Counted from the stretch's first letter, positions 34,930 to 44,346 are shown. The stretch: 64,000 bases of DNA from Janibacter hoylei PVAS-1 (GCF_000297495.1 NZ_ALWX01000043.1:1-64000); one strand, 5' to 3'. Translations and numbers: made by a program. The notes: generated by a model from the sequence alone, not told the origin.

Positions 34930-36195
34930 TTACTTGAGCTCCTTGCTCGAGTAGCCGAGGATGCGGCGGGCGACGACGAGCAGCTGGATCTGCTGCGTGC
35001 CCTCGAAGATGTCGAGGATTTTGGAGTCGCGGGCCCACTTCTCGAGCAGGTGGGTCTCGGCGTAGCCGGTGGCGCCGGCGAGCTCGACGCAGGCGAGCGA
35101 GACGTTGACACAGGTGCGCCCGGCCTTCGCCTTGGCCATCGAGGCCTCCATCGAGTTGGGCTTGCCGTTGTCGGCCATCCACGCCGCCCGCAGGGTGAGC
35201 AGGTAGGCGCTCTGGTAGTCGGCCTCCATCTCGATGAGCTTGGCGGCGGCCGCGGACTGCACGTTGGCCGGCCGGTCCCAGTCGACCTCGATGCCGGCCT
35301 CCTTGAGCAGCTCCGTGGTCTTGTCGAGCGACGCACGGGTCAGGCCGAGGGCCATCGACGCGACGAGCGGACGCGTGTTGTCGAAGGTCTGCATGGCCCC
35401 ACCGAAGCCACCCTCGATCTTGATCTCCGGGTCGCCCAGGAGGTCCTCGGCGGGCACGCGGCAGTTGTCGAGGACGAAGGCCGCGGTGTCCGACGCGCGG
35501 ATACCGAGCTTGTGCTCCAGGCGCACCAGCTGCAGTCCGGGGTTGTCACGACGGACGACGAAGGACTTGATGGCCGTCTTGCCGAGGCTGCGGTCGAGGG
35601 TCGCCCAGACGACGACGAGCTCGGCACGCTCACCCGAGGTGACGAAGATCTTTTCGCCGTTGAGGACGTACTCGTCCCCGTCCTTGACCGCCGTCGTGCG
35701 GATGGCGCCGGAGTCGGAGCCGACGTCGGGCTCGGTGATGGCCATGGCGGCCCACTTGCCGGCGTAGCGCGCCTTCTGCTCGTCGTTGGCGACGGCGGCG
35801 ATCGCCGCATTGCCCAGGCCCTGGCGCGGGATGGACAGGGTCAGGCCGACGTCACCACGGCAGGTCTCGAGGATCGAGAGCACCGAGGAGAGGTTGGAGC
35901 CGTTCTTGTTCTCCTTCGCGCCCTTCTTCGAGCTGCGGCCGGAGCCGACGGCCGCGACGTCACCCTCCTCCGCGCCGTCGTCCTTGGCGCGGGTCGAGGA
36001 GGACGCGCCCGCGCCCTGGCCGGCACCACCGTCGGACATGCCGTCGATGACGGCGGAGACGAGGTCCAGCTCGGCGGGGTACTCGTGCTCGGCGACGTCG
36101 TACTTGCGCGAGATGGGCCAGAAGACCTCCTCGGCCATGCCACGCGCCTGGGAGATGAGGGGTCGGAACTTCTTCGGAACCTCGAGGTCGATCAT
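34930..36195 (-). CDS. acyl-CoA dehydrogenase (FadE23-like)
   Basis: 421-residue FAD enzyme of fatty acyl-CoA beta-oxidation. ITEPDVGSDSGAIRTTAVKD and VLNGEKIFVTSGERAELVVV bind FAD, and CVELAGATGYAETHLLEKWARDSKI and DIFEGTQQIQ form the C-terminal helical domain. An Asp/Glu/Gly/Lys-rich insert at about residues 52-100 interrupts the N-terminal domain and looks disordered. The neighbour upstream is another acyl-CoA dehydrogenase, an arrangement like the mycobacterial fadE24-fadE23 pair, where the two probably act as one heteromeric enzyme. The substrate is unknown. Confidence 0.9.
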   Translation of the reverse strand: MIDLEVPKKFRPLISQARGMAEEVFWPISRKYDVAEHEYPAELDLVSAVIDGMSDGGAGQGAGASSSTRAKDDGAEEGDVAAVGSGRSSKKGAKENKNGSNLSSVLSILETCRGDVGLTLSIPRQGLGNAAIAAVANDEQKARYAGKWAAMAITEPDVGSDSGAIRTTAVKDGDEYVLNGEKIFVTSGERAELVVVWATLDRSLGKTAIKSFVVRRDNPGLQLVRLEHKLGIRASDTAAFVLDNCRVPAEDLLGDPEIKIEGGFGGAMQTFDNTRPLVASMALGLTRASLDKTTELLKEAGIEVDWDRPANVQSAAAAKLIEMEADYQSAYLLTLRAAWMADNGKPNSMEASMAKAKAGRTCVNVSLACVELAGATGYAETHLLEKWARDSKILDIFEGTQQIQLLVVARRILGYSSKELK

Positions 36196-36241
36196 GATCG
36201 TGTCCTTCGTGTCAGGTCTGTGTGAGGGAAGGGGGCCGCGC

Positions 36242-37567
36242 TCAGACGAGCAGCGTGCCCTCGAGGACTCCGGCGCCCCGCAGGTCGCGGTACCAGCGCT
36301 CGTTGTCGAACTCCTTGACGAAGCCGTGGCCGCCGAGCAGCTGCACACCGCTCGAGCCGATCCAGGTCGCGTGCCGGCTCACGAGGCTGCGGGCCTGGGC
36401 GATCTCGGCGGAGGCGTCCTCACCACGGTCGAGGCGGGCGGCGGCCTTCCACACGACGAGCCGCAGACCGGCGAGCTCGATGGCGATGTCGGAGACGGTG
36501 AAGGCGACGGCCTGGCGGTAGCCGATCGGCTCGCCGAAGGCCTTGCGCTCCTTGACGTACTCGCTCACGTGGTCGAGCACGGCCTGCGAGGTGCCGACGG
36601 CGGCAGCCGCCCAGGCGAGGCGGGCGCGACGCACGGCGTCGGCGTGGTCCTCGGCGGTGCCGAGCAGGTCGCCCTTGGCCACGCGGACGCCCTCGAGGTG
36701 CAGGCGGGCGGTCTTGGCCGCGCGCAGACCCATGGCCGGGTCGTCCTCGACCTTGAGCCCCTCGGTGCCGGGCTTGACGATGACGAGCCGGGCCACGCCG
36801 TCGACGGCCGCCGACACGACGAAGAGGTCGGCGCTCTCGGCGCCGGGGACGATCGCCTTGACACCGTCGAGCACGATCTCGTCGCCCTCGACCTTGCCCG
36901 TGGTCCGCAGAGCGAAGGGGTCGAAGAGCGGCTGCGGCTCGTGCAGCGCCAGGGCGGCGACGGGAGGCTTCTCCCCGGTGAACTCCGGGAGGTAGGTGGC
37001 CTGCTGGTCGGCGTCGCCGTAGGCGGCGATCGCGGTGGCCACGGCGGCGGGGGCCATGATCGAGGTCGCGATGCCCAGGTCACCACGGGCGAGCTCCTCG
37101 AGGACGATGGCGGCCGTCACCGCGGAGCGCTCCTCGGCGATGCCCTCGAGCTCGGCTGGCACGCCGACGAGGTGCAGACCCATGTCGGCGGCCGCGCTGC
37201 GGACCTCGTCGGGCACGGCGCGCTCGGCGTCGGCGGGTGCGGCCGCGGGGCGGATGACCTCGTCGGCGAGCTCGCGCGCGACGCCCTGGATCATCTGCTG
37301 GTCCTCGGAGGGCGTGAGGTCGAAGAGCTGCTTCGGCTTGGCCGTCGCGGCGCGGGTCGGGTCGCCCGAGCCCTTCTTCTTGGCGAAGGCGCGACCGGCT
37401 GCGGTCTGCGCCTTGAAGCCGGTCACGGCCCCCTTGTAGAGGTACCGCTCGACCTTGGAGCGCACCTCCTTGTCCTTCAGGCCGGGCAGCCCGCCCGCCT
37501 TGGCGATGAGCCGCAGGCCAAGTCGCTGGCCCTTGTCGGCCAAGGACATCGATTCGCTGGAAGCCAT
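36242..37567 (-). CDS. acyl-CoA dehydrogenase (FadE24-like)
   Basis: 441 residues. A basic N-terminal extension (about residues 1-75) precedes the dehydrogenase core, which begins LFDLTPSEDQQMIQGVAREL. FGEPIGYRQAVAFTVSDIAI and SSGVQLLGGHGFVKEFDNER are visible family blocks. The FAD-binding TEP motif typical of active enzymes appears altered (ALHEPQPLFDP), so this partner may be the structural rather than catalytic subunit. It is 46 bases upstream of the companion gene, in the same direction. The start is the ATG at 37567. Confidence 0.9.
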   Translation of the reverse strand: MASSESMSLADKGQRLGLRLIAKAGGLPGLKDKEVRSKVERYLYKGAVTGFKAQTAAGRAFAKKKGSGDPTRAATAKPKQLFDLTPSEDQQMIQGVARELADEVIRPAAAPADAERAVPDEVRSAAADMGLHLVGVPAELEGIAEERSAVTAAIVLEELARGDLGIATSIMAPAAVATAIAAYGDADQQATYLPEFTGEKPPVAALALHEPQPLFDPFALRTTGKVEGDEIVLDGVKAIVPGAESADLFVVSAAVDGVARLVIVKPGTEGLKVEDDPAMGLRAAKTARLHLEGVRVAKGDLLGTAEDHADAVRRARLAWAAAAVGTSQAVLDHVSEYVKERKAFGEPIGYRQAVAFTVSDIAIELAGLRLVVWKAAARLDRGEDASAEIAQARSLVSRHATWIGSSGVQLLGGHGFVKEFDNERWYRDLRGAGVLEGTLLV

Positions 37568-37859
37568 GTGGGACTACCCCTTCGCGACGTTGCTGAATGG
37601 AACGGAAAGTGTTCGATACCGACAGTACCTGCTACACCGCGTATCGGTAAACCGGTGAGTCACTTCGGGGCCCGGTGACCTGCCGCACAGCCGGCCCGGC
37701 GGCCGCCGAGCGGCCCCGCCGTCCGGCGCGTGCGTCAGATCACGCCTGCCCCGGACCTGCCGCCATGTCATCCCCCGCAACGGGGCGGTAACCTGCCCGC
37801 AACCGGGAGAACCTGCGAGGGACCGCCCGCACACCCAGCACGTGAGAGGGAAACACAGC
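37568..37859. other. intergenic region between divergent FadE24-like gene and pckG
   Basis: No coding signal. Next to the fadE24-like start lies an A/T-richer stretch with a cgatac ... gtatcg inverted repeat (37613-37618 and 37640-37645), a possible operator for the dehydrogenase pair. The pckG side holds a long GC-rich leader and a gagaggga ribosome-binding site before the ATG at 37860. Confidence 0.35.
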
Positions 37860-39698
37860 ATGGTCGACGTCGACGCCGCACTTGACGCGTCAGGTCTCAC
37901 CAACGAGGCCGTCCGCGAGTACGTGAAGCACTGGGCCGAGATCACCCAGCCCGACCGGATTGAGGTGGTGGGCGCTCAGGACGACGACCGTCTCATCGCA
38001 GAGGCCCTCGAGGCCGGCGAGCTGCAGCCCGCGGGCGAGGGCCGCTACTACTCGCGCTCGTACTCCAAGGACACCGCGCGCTCCGAGGAGCGCACGATCG
38101 TCGCGACGAACGACGAGAAGGACAAGGGTGTCTACAACAACTGGCGTCCCGCTGCGGAGATGAAGGAGAAGCTGACCGAGCTCATGCGCGGTCAGTCCCA
38201 GGGCAAGACGATGTACGTCCTGCCCTACCTGATGTCGCCCAAGGGCAACGAGCTGGCCCAGTGGGCCACCGGCGTCGAGCTCACCGACTCGCGCCCCGTC
38301 GTGCTGCACATGATCCGCATGTCCCGGGTCGGCGTCGAGCACGTCAACGACCTGCCGGTCCAGGACGACTTCGTCCGCGCCGTCCACGTCACGGGTGACC
38401 TCGAGAACCTCGGCCAGGGCACGCCGGACGACAAGCGCTACTTCGTCACCGTCGCCGACGAGCGGATGATCCTGCACTTCGGCTCGTCCTACGGCGGCAA
38501 CGCGCTGCTCGGCAAGATCGCCCACGGCCTGCGCCAGGGCGCCTACGACGGCTGGGCCACGAAGAAGTTCCTCGCCGAGCAGTACATGCTCATCGGCATC
38601 ACCGACAAGGAGACCGGCAGGCGATACCACATCACCGGTGGCTTCCCGAGCGCCTCGGGCAAGACCAACCTCGCGATGATGCTGCCGCCGGACGCCCTCG
38701 GCGACCGCTACCAGGTCGACTTCTACGGCGACGACATCGCGTGGCTGTGGGTCGACGAGTCCACCGGCAAGCTCATGGGCATGAACCCGGAGTACGGCGT
38801 CTTCGGCGTCGCCAAGGACACCAACGAGACGACCAACCCGACCGCGCTGCACTCCGTGGACCCGGGCACCAAGGTCATCTTCACCAACATCGCCTACAAC
38901 CCGAAGACCGAAGAGGTCTGGTGGGAGGGCCGCACGCCCGAGCCGCCGGCCGACGTCGACGGCTGGCTCGACTGGAAGGGCGAGGCGATCGCCGACCGCG
39001 AGCCGGGCGACACCTCCCCGTGGGCGCACCCCAACAGCCGCTTCACGACCACCCTGGCCAATGTCCCCAACGCGGCCGAGGACTTCGACGAGGCTGCGGG
39101 TGTCGAGATCGACGCGATCATCTTCGGTGGTCGCACCCGTGACCGCGAGCCGCTGATCCGCGCGATCACCGCCCTGCCGGAGGGCGTCTACGACGGCCTG
39201 ACGCTGGGCGCCGAGGCCACCGCCGCGGCCGAGGGCGTCGAGGGCCAGCTGCGCTACGACCCGATGTCCAACCGGCCCTTCATGGCCTACGGCGAGGGTG
39301 ACTACGCGCGCCACTACCTCGACATCATCGGGGCCGCCAAGGACAAGCCGCTCTTCGCGCACGTCAACTGGTTCCAGAAGGACCCGGAGGACGGTCACTA
39401 CCTGTGGCCCGGCTACCGCGAGAACCTCCGTCCGCTGCTGTGGCTCATGCAGCTCAAGGCGGGCGAGGTCACCGGTCGCCAGACCCCGGTCGGCATCATC
39501 CCGACGCAGGAGGAGCTCGAGCTCACCGGCCTCGACCTGCCCCAGGAGGACCTGGACCGCATCCTCGACATCGACGTCCCGCGCTGGCAGCAGGAGATGA
39601 GCTTCCGCGAGGCACACCTCAAGGCCTTCGACCGTCTGCCCGAGGAGATCTGGGAGGCCCACCGCCGCGTGGCCGCCGACCTCGACGCGCAGGCCTGA
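37860..39698 (+). CDS. pckG: phosphoenolpyruvate carboxykinase (GTP)
   Basis: Gluconeogenic enzyme: oxaloacetate plus GTP gives PEP, CO2 and GDP. 612 residues, normal for the family. Visible are YVLPYLMSPKG, HFGSSYGGNALLGKIAHGLR, the nucleotide P-loop GGFPSASGKTNLAMM and the metal site DFYGDDIAWLWVDE. FNRT-type mobile-region and C-terminal domain blocks also match. The P-loop residue that is normally a reactive cysteine (PSACGKT) is Ser266 here. A hairpin terminator follows the stop. Confidence 0.97.
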   Translation: MVDVDAALDASGLTNEAVREYVKHWAEITQPDRIEVVGAQDDDRLIAEALEAGELQPAGEGRYYSRSYSKDTARSEERTIVATNDEKDKGVYNNWRPAAEMKEKLTELMRGQSQGKTMYVLPYLMSPKGNELAQWATGVELTDSRPVVLHMIRMSRVGVEHVNDLPVQDDFVRAVHVTGDLENLGQGTPDDKRYFVTVADERMILHFGSSYGGNALLGKIAHGLRQGAYDGWATKKFLAEQYMLIGITDKETGRRYHITGGFPSASGKTNLAMMLPPDALGDRYQVDFYGDDIAWLWVDESTGKLMGMNPEYGVFGVAKDTNETTNPTALHSVDPGTKVIFTNIAYNPKTEEVWWEGRTPEPPADVDGWLDWKGEAIADREPGDTSPWAHPNSRFTTTLANVPNAAEDFDEAAGVEIDAIIFGGRTRDREPLIRAITALPEGVYDGLTLGAEATAAAEGVEGQLRYDPMSNRPFMAYGEGDYARHYLDIIGAAKDKPLFAHVNWFQKDPEDGHYLWPGYRENLRPLLWLMQLKAGEVTGRQTPVGIIPTQEELELTGLDLPQEDLDRILDIDVPRWQQEMSFREAHLKAFDRLPEEIWEAHRRVAADLDAQA

Positions 39699-39721
39699 GC
39701 CGGCGGGTACGACCCGACTGA

Positions 39722-39770
39722 CGACGAAGAGCGTTGCCCCCCCAACGGGGGTGGCGCTCTTCGTCGTTTT
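39722..39770 (+). terminator. intrinsic terminator of pckG
   Basis: 12-bp arms (cgacgaagagcg against cgctcttcgtcg), the loop containing a second small hairpin of c/g runs, followed by tttt. Starts 24 bases past the stop. Confidence 0.7.
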
Positions 39771-39880
39771 CGACATGCGGGGCCCCGCGGTCGCCGATAT
39801 GGTCCGGACACCGCCACCCCCTGTGACTCCAGTCACACGCGTAAGCGCCCCACCCGGGCGCGTCTTCGAGAGGACCACGC

Positions 39881-42800
39881 ATGTCCAGAGCTCGCCACCG
39901 CCACACCAGAACGATCGCCGCAGCCGCGGCCGCCACCCTGTCCGTCGCCCTCGTCGGGCAGGGCGTGGTGACCGCCACCGCGGCGCCCACCACGTCGGGC
40001 GCCGCCACCGCCGAGGGCTCGCCGGCCGCCGGTGACCCGCACGACCATCTTCCCGACCTCGACACCCGCGCCACCCGCAGCGCCGCCCCGTCGAGCACCC
40101 AGCGCTCGGCGGCCGCCGACGACGGCCGCTCCCCCAGCGCCCGCAGCGCGACGGGCCGCGGCACGATCACCTGGAACCGCTTCGGGTCGGTCGAGACGAT
40201 GACCCCGACGAGCGCGAAGGGGGACCTCTCCGCCGGCTTGGGCAAGGACCCGGAGGCCGCCGCCCGCGCCTTCCTCGACAAGGAGCGCTCCACCTTCGGC
40301 CTGACGAGCGCCGACATCGCCGACATGGAGCACGTCGCGACCAACCGCATCGGCTCGAGCGACGTCGTCATGCTCCGGCAGCAGATCGACGGCCTGGCCG
40401 CCGGGCTAGACGGCCTCGTCGTCGTCGCGGTCGACGGCGGCACCGCCCGCTACGTCAACTCCTCGCTCGCCCCGACGTCGTCCACGGCCCGGCGGGCACC
40501 GGCCGCAGCCGGGATGACCCCCGAGAAGGCCCTCGGCCACGCCGCGAAGAACATCGGCCACCCGGCGACCGGCATCGCGAAGGTCTCGTCCCGGTCGGCC
40601 TCCGCCAGCTCGTCGTGGACGACCCTCACGGCCACCGGTCTCCAGGGCCAGCAGCAGGTGAAGAAGGTCGCGGTCCCCGTACCCGGCGGCGCCGCCCGCA
40701 CGGCCTACCACGTCGTCACCCGCGTGGGTGCCGACGAGGGCTACTCGGTCTACGTCGACGCCGCCGACGGCTCGATCATCGCCCGGGAGAGCCTCGTCGA
40801 CTTCGACAGCGACAACCCGTCGTGGTCGGTCTTCACCGGCACCCCCGACGCGGAGACCAGCGACACCCGCTCGATCTGGTGCTTCACCGCCGCGGCGGGC
40901 TGCGACGAGGCGGTCGGCAACGCCGCCTCCGCCTTCGGCTGGGACGTCGACCCCGCGACCAAGCTGTCGACGGGCACGACGAACGGCAACAACGCCTACA
41001 CCGGCGAGCGCTGGCGCTCCGGTGGACCCGTGACGCCGGCGACCTCGAAGCCCGAGCGCGACTACGTCTTCCCCTTCACCGCACAGTGGACGAAGAAGGC
41101 CTGCGACCCGGCCAACTACACCAGCCCTGAGCGCAACGACATCGACGCCGCGACGACCAACCTCTTCGCGATGCACAACCGCATGCACGACTGGTCGTAC
41201 AACCTCGGCTTCACCGAGACCGCGTGGAACATGCAGCGCGACAACGGGACGAAGGGGGGCAAGGCCGGCGACCCCGAGCTCGGCTACTCCCAGTCCGGTG
41301 CGCAGTCCGGCTCCCGCAACAACGCCAACCAGGGCACTCCCCCGGACGGCATCAGCGGCTACAGCAACATGTACCTCTGGCAGCCCCTCGCCGGGAGCTT
41401 CTACGCCCCCTGCGTCGACGGTGACTACGACATGTCGGTCATCGGCCACGAGTACGGGCACGCCATCAGCAACCGGATGGCGGGCGGCCCCGACGCGGGC
41501 CTGTCCGGGCTCCAGGCCGGCGCGATGGGCGAGTCGTGGTCCGACCTCATGGCGACGGAGTACCTGCAGGAGTGGGGCTACACCCCGGTGAGCAAACAGG
41601 CGACCCCGATGGGCGGCTACGTCACCGGGAACCCCGACCGCGGCATCCGCAACTACAACTTCAGCGACAGCCCGCTCAACTACTCCAACGTCGGCTACGA
41701 CCTCACCGGCCCGCAGGTCCCCGCGGACGGCGAGATCTGGTCGGCGACGCAGTCCGACATCCGGGCCTCCTTCATGGATCGCTACGGGTCGGGCGACGCG
41801 GCGACCCAGGCCGCCTGCGCCAGCGGGGCGAAGGCGGTGGACACCTGCCCGGGCAACCGGCGCTGGATGCAACTCGTCTTCGACGCGTGGCTGCTCATGC
41901 CACGCGGCACGGTGAGCATGGTCGACGCCCGCAATGCGATGCTCGCGGCCGACCTGCTGCGTTTCGGCGGGGCCAACCAGGACCTGCTGTGGAACGGCTT
42001 CGCCGACCGCGGCCTCGGTCGGGACGCGGCGTCTGCCAGCTCGTCGACGACCGCGCCGACGCCCTCCTTCGCGTCGGCGTACGCGAAGAACGCGACCCTG
42101 CGGCTCTCCCCCACCGACGAGGACGGCCGCCCGGTGGCGGGCGCGAAGGTGTACGTCGGCGAGTACACCGCCCGCTCCCGGCCGGTGGCCGACACCGACG
42201 CGGCGAGCGACCTGGGCGAGAGCTTCGAGGTCGTGCCCGGCGAGCGGACCTACACGGTGACCGCACCGGGCAAGGCGCAGACGGTCGTCACCCTCACCGC
42301 GAAGGACAACCAGCGGCGCGACCTGCCGGTCAAGATGCGCGACAACCTCGCCAGCACTGCTGCAGGCGCGACCATCTCCGGCGACGGTGACGGCGTCGAC
42401 AACCTCGTCGACGGCGACGAGGACACGACGGGCGCGACCCCGGCGAACCCCACGTCGGAGCAGAAGCGGTACACCGTGGACCTCGCCGGCGGCCGGCAGA
42501 AGATCCGTCGGGTCCAGGTGAGCGCACTCGGCGCGCCCTCGTCCGGCGTCTCACGCAACAGGTTCCAGAACCTGCGCCAGTTCAAGGTGCTGACCTGCGA
42601 CGCGAAGGGCAAGGTCACCTGCGAGGAGGACGCCGACTACCGCGTCACGTACACCTCGCCGAAGGACGCCTTCCCCGGGGACGTCCCCCGGCCGGTCGCC
42701 CCGGAGCTGAAGATGCGCTCCTTCGACATCCCGCAGACCTCCGCGACGCACGTGCGCCTCGAGGTCGTCGCCAACCAGTGCCAGGGTGGTGAGCAGTTTG

Positions 42801-42904
42801 CGGGTGAGCAGGACGGGGACCCGGACAACGACACCGACTGCACGACGGCCTACGCGGGCAGCAGCGTCATCGCCACCACCGAGTTTCAGGTGATGCGCCG
42901 CTGA
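39881..42904 (+). CDS. secreted M36 fungalysin metallopeptidase
   Basis: 1007 residues. A signal peptide (TIAAAAAATLSVALVGQGVV, cut near residue 36) leads into an FTP/PepSY propeptide of about 260 residues. The zinc protease domain holds the HExxH pair (His523, Glu524, His527 in VIGHEYGHAISNRM) and the downstream GAMGESWSDLMATEYL that supplies the third ligand. The end (about 720-1007) holds a carboxypeptidase-regulatory-like beta fold and a discoidin-like domain. Released extracellular protease, secreted by the Sec route. It stands alone; a 16-bp hairpin follows. Confidence 0.93.
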   Translation: MSRARHRHTRTIAAAAAATLSVALVGQGVVTATAAPTTSGAATAEGSPAAGDPHDHLPDLDTRATRSAAPSSTQRSAAADDGRSPSARSATGRGTITWNRFGSVETMTPTSAKGDLSAGLGKDPEAAARAFLDKERSTFGLTSADIADMEHVATNRIGSSDVVMLRQQIDGLAAGLDGLVVVAVDGGTARYVNSSLAPTSSTARRAPAAAGMTPEKALGHAAKNIGHPATGIAKVSSRSASASSSWTTLTATGLQGQQQVKKVAVPVPGGAARTAYHVVTRVGADEGYSVYVDAADGSIIARESLVDFDSDNPSWSVFTGTPDAETSDTRSIWCFTAAAGCDEAVGNAASAFGWDVDPATKLSTGTTNGNNAYTGERWRSGGPVTPATSKPERDYVFPFTAQWTKKACDPANYTSPERNDIDAATTNLFAMHNRMHDWSYNLGFTETAWNMQRDNGTKGGKAGDPELGYSQSGAQSGSRNNANQGTPPDGISGYSNMYLWQPLAGSFYAPCVDGDYDMSVIGHEYGHAISNRMAGGPDAGLSGLQAGAMGESWSDLMATEYLQEWGYTPVSKQATPMGGYVTGNPDRGIRNYNFSDSPLNYSNVGYDLTGPQVPADGEIWSATQSDIRASFMDRYGSGDAATQAACASGAKAVDTCPGNRRWMQLVFDAWLLMPRGTVSMVDARNAMLAADLLRFGGANQDLLWNGFADRGLGRDAASASSSTTAPTPSFASAYAKNATLRLSPTDEDGRPVAGAKVYVGEYTARSRPVADTDAASDLGESFEVVPGERTYTVTAPGKAQTVVTLTAKDNQRRDLPVKMRDNLASTAAGATISGDGDGVDNLVDGDEDTTGATPANPTSEQKRYTVDLAGGRQKIRRVQVSALGAPSSGVSRNRFQNLRQFKVLTCDAKGKVTCEEDADYRVTYTSPKDAFPGDVPRPVAPELKMRSFDIPQTSATHVRLEVVANQCQGGEQFAGEQDGDPDNDTDCTTAYAGSSVIATTEFQVMRR

Positions 42905-42916
42905 GCGTGCCCAGCA

Positions 42917-42974
42917 GGTCGTGCTGGTGCATCCCGTGGCGCCCCTTCCCGCCGCCAGATGCACCAGCACGACC
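42917..42974. repeat. 16-bp inverted repeat between fungalysin and HxlR genes
   Basis: Arms ggtcgtgctggtgcat (42917-42932) and the exact complement (42959-42974) flank a 26-base loop. Converging genes on both sides make a shared terminator likely. Confidence 0.7.
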
Positions 42975-43007
42975 ACGTGTGCACACCGATGCGAAGGAGA
43001 CGGAAGA

Positions 43008-43510
43008 TCAGCGTGCGGTCCGCAGCTCGCCGGCAGCGACGAGACGGTCGCGGCGGCCGTGCCAGGGCTTGTCCCACGACATCTGCTCGGGGACGAGGGC
43101 CTCGCCGCAGTGGCTGCACGTCTCGCCCCGCGTCGTCTTCCGGCCGCAGCCCTCGTGGATCAGCGCCATGTGACCACCACCGGAGGGCGTGGGCGTGTGC
43201 CGCTCTCCCCAGATGGCCAGTTGCTGGAGGACGGGTAGCAGCTCGGCGGCGGCCTCGGTGGCCGCATAGCCCTGCCGGGTCCGGCCGCCGTCGTCGTAGT
43301 CCACCCGCTCGAGCAGCCCCGCCTCGACCATGGCCCGCAGCCGGCGGCTGAGGACGGCCTCCGAGATGCCGAGGTTGTCGCGCAGGGTGTCGAATCGACC
43401 CGGCCGTGCAGGACGTCACGGATGATGAGCAGGACCCACCCGTCACCGAGGACGTCGAGCGAACGACGGATCGGGCACAGCTCGTCGGACCAGTCGGAGC
43501 GAAACGGCAT
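43008..43510 (-). pseudogene. HxlR family transcriptional regulator with C-terminal zinc ribbon, frameshifted
   Basis: From ATG 43510: MPFRSDWSDELCPIRRSLDV then LGDGWVLLIIRDVLHGR, the HxlR helix-turn-helix start with its conserved cysteine. After HGR the frame is lost at about 43394-43402 and resumes one base over as FDTLRDNLGISEAVLSRRLR and MVEAGLLERVDYDDG. Adding one base restores 167 residues. The last 40 residues carry CGRKTTRGETCSHCG, a small zinc-ribbon-like tail that HxlR proteins normally lack. Unlike the other frame breaks this is a lost base outside a long homopolymer. It may be genuine, so I mark it as a pseudogene with reserve. Confidence 0.65.
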
Positions 43511-43588
43511 GGGCGGACCTCTCACGGGTGGACTGCTGCCGGCAGCCTAACTTCCCTGACGAAAGTCGTGAGGGTCGCTCAACGAGTC

Positions 43589-43620
43589 AGGCCCTGCCGC
43601 GTTACCGCTGGCAGGGCCTG
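43589..43620 (-). terminator. hairpin downstream of tRNA-Arg
   Basis: 11-bp perfect arms (caggccctgcc) around a 10-base loop, 22 bases past the tRNA 3' end on the minus strand. Confidence 0.55.
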
Positions 43621-43642
43621 TTCCGTCTGTCTCAACACAGAG

Positions 43643-43715
43643 CGCGCCCGTAGGGATTCGAACCCCAAACCTTCTGATCCGTAGTCAGATGCTCTATCCG
43701 TTGAGCTACGGGCGC
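43643..43715 (-). tRNA. tRNA-Arg (anticodon ACG)
   Basis: 73-base cloverleaf on the minus strand: acceptor GCGCCCG/CGGGCGC, discriminator G, anticodon loop CTACGGA in a TCTGA/TCAGA stem, T loop GTTCGAATC. A34 is the TadA target; tadA is at 12129-12623. Confidence 0.97.
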
Positions 43716-43784
43716 TCGCCGCCGGTCTCCGGCGACAAGTGAAGAGAGTACCTGCTCCCGGCCGCGCGGCGAAATCGACGGACG

Positions 43785-44198
43785 TCAGGAGGTCTGGGCG
43801 CTCTGCGGGTCGCTCGGCTGGTCGTTCGGCAGGGTGCCCTGCTGGCCCATCTGGCCGGGAGCCTGCTGCTGACCCCGCTGACCGGGGACCTGCTGCTGGT
43901 TCTGCCCGCCCTGCTGTCCGTGCTGTCCCTGCTGCTGGCCGCCGGGGAAGCCCTGACCACCGCCGGGGCCACCCCCTTCGCGCCCCGTGCTGCCCTGCTC
44001 GACGGTCGCGGCCGCGGCGACGGCACCGGCCGAGCTCAGGCCGATCGCGAGGGCCGCAGCGACGGCGGTCTTGCGGCCCCGCCAACGCGGCGGGTTGATG
44101 GCCGGCGCGGTCTTGGGCAGCGGCGCGGTCGCCTCGGGGTCGGGCTGGGTCGGGTACTGCTGGGTCATCGGTGCTCCTGGGTCGTGGGAGGTGCTCAT
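43785..44198 (-). CDS. Gln/Gly-rich single-pass protein, unknown function
   Basis: 137 residues from the ATG at 44198 (an ATG at 44168 with AGGAG upstream is an alternative). A Pro-rich cytoplasmic start is followed by a basic patch RWRGRKTAVAAALAIGLSSA leading into a membrane helix (about residues 35-58). A low-complexity outer part follows, of Gly, Gln and Pro (QQQGQHGQQGGQNQQQVPGQ). No family recognised. It is divergent from the two-component regulator (148 bases between starts), so it may belong to that regulon. Confidence 0.65.
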   Translation of the reverse strand: MSTSHDPGAPMTQQYPTQPDPEATAPLPKTAPAINPPRWRGRKTAVAAALAIGLSSAGAVAAAATVEQGSTGREGGGPGGGQGFPGGQQQGQHGQQGGQNQQQVPGQRGQQQAPGQMGQQGTLPNDQPSDPQSAQTS

Positions 44199-44346
44199 GG
44201 CTCCACGCTCGGACCGCTCCCTGTGGTGGCGCTGTGGCCGAGCCGTCACCCACCTACGCACCACGAGGACCGTCCGCCGATCCTTCACAGGTGACACACA
44301 GCCGACGCATGGGTTCGAAGGGGGACGAGGGGAGTTGACTGTCCTC

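Noticed and set aside
37613-37645. TetR-type operator before the acyl-CoA dehydrogenases
   Set aside because: Only a six-base half-site with a long spacer is visible and no regulator is adjacent; recorded as a possibility in the gap entry and not called.
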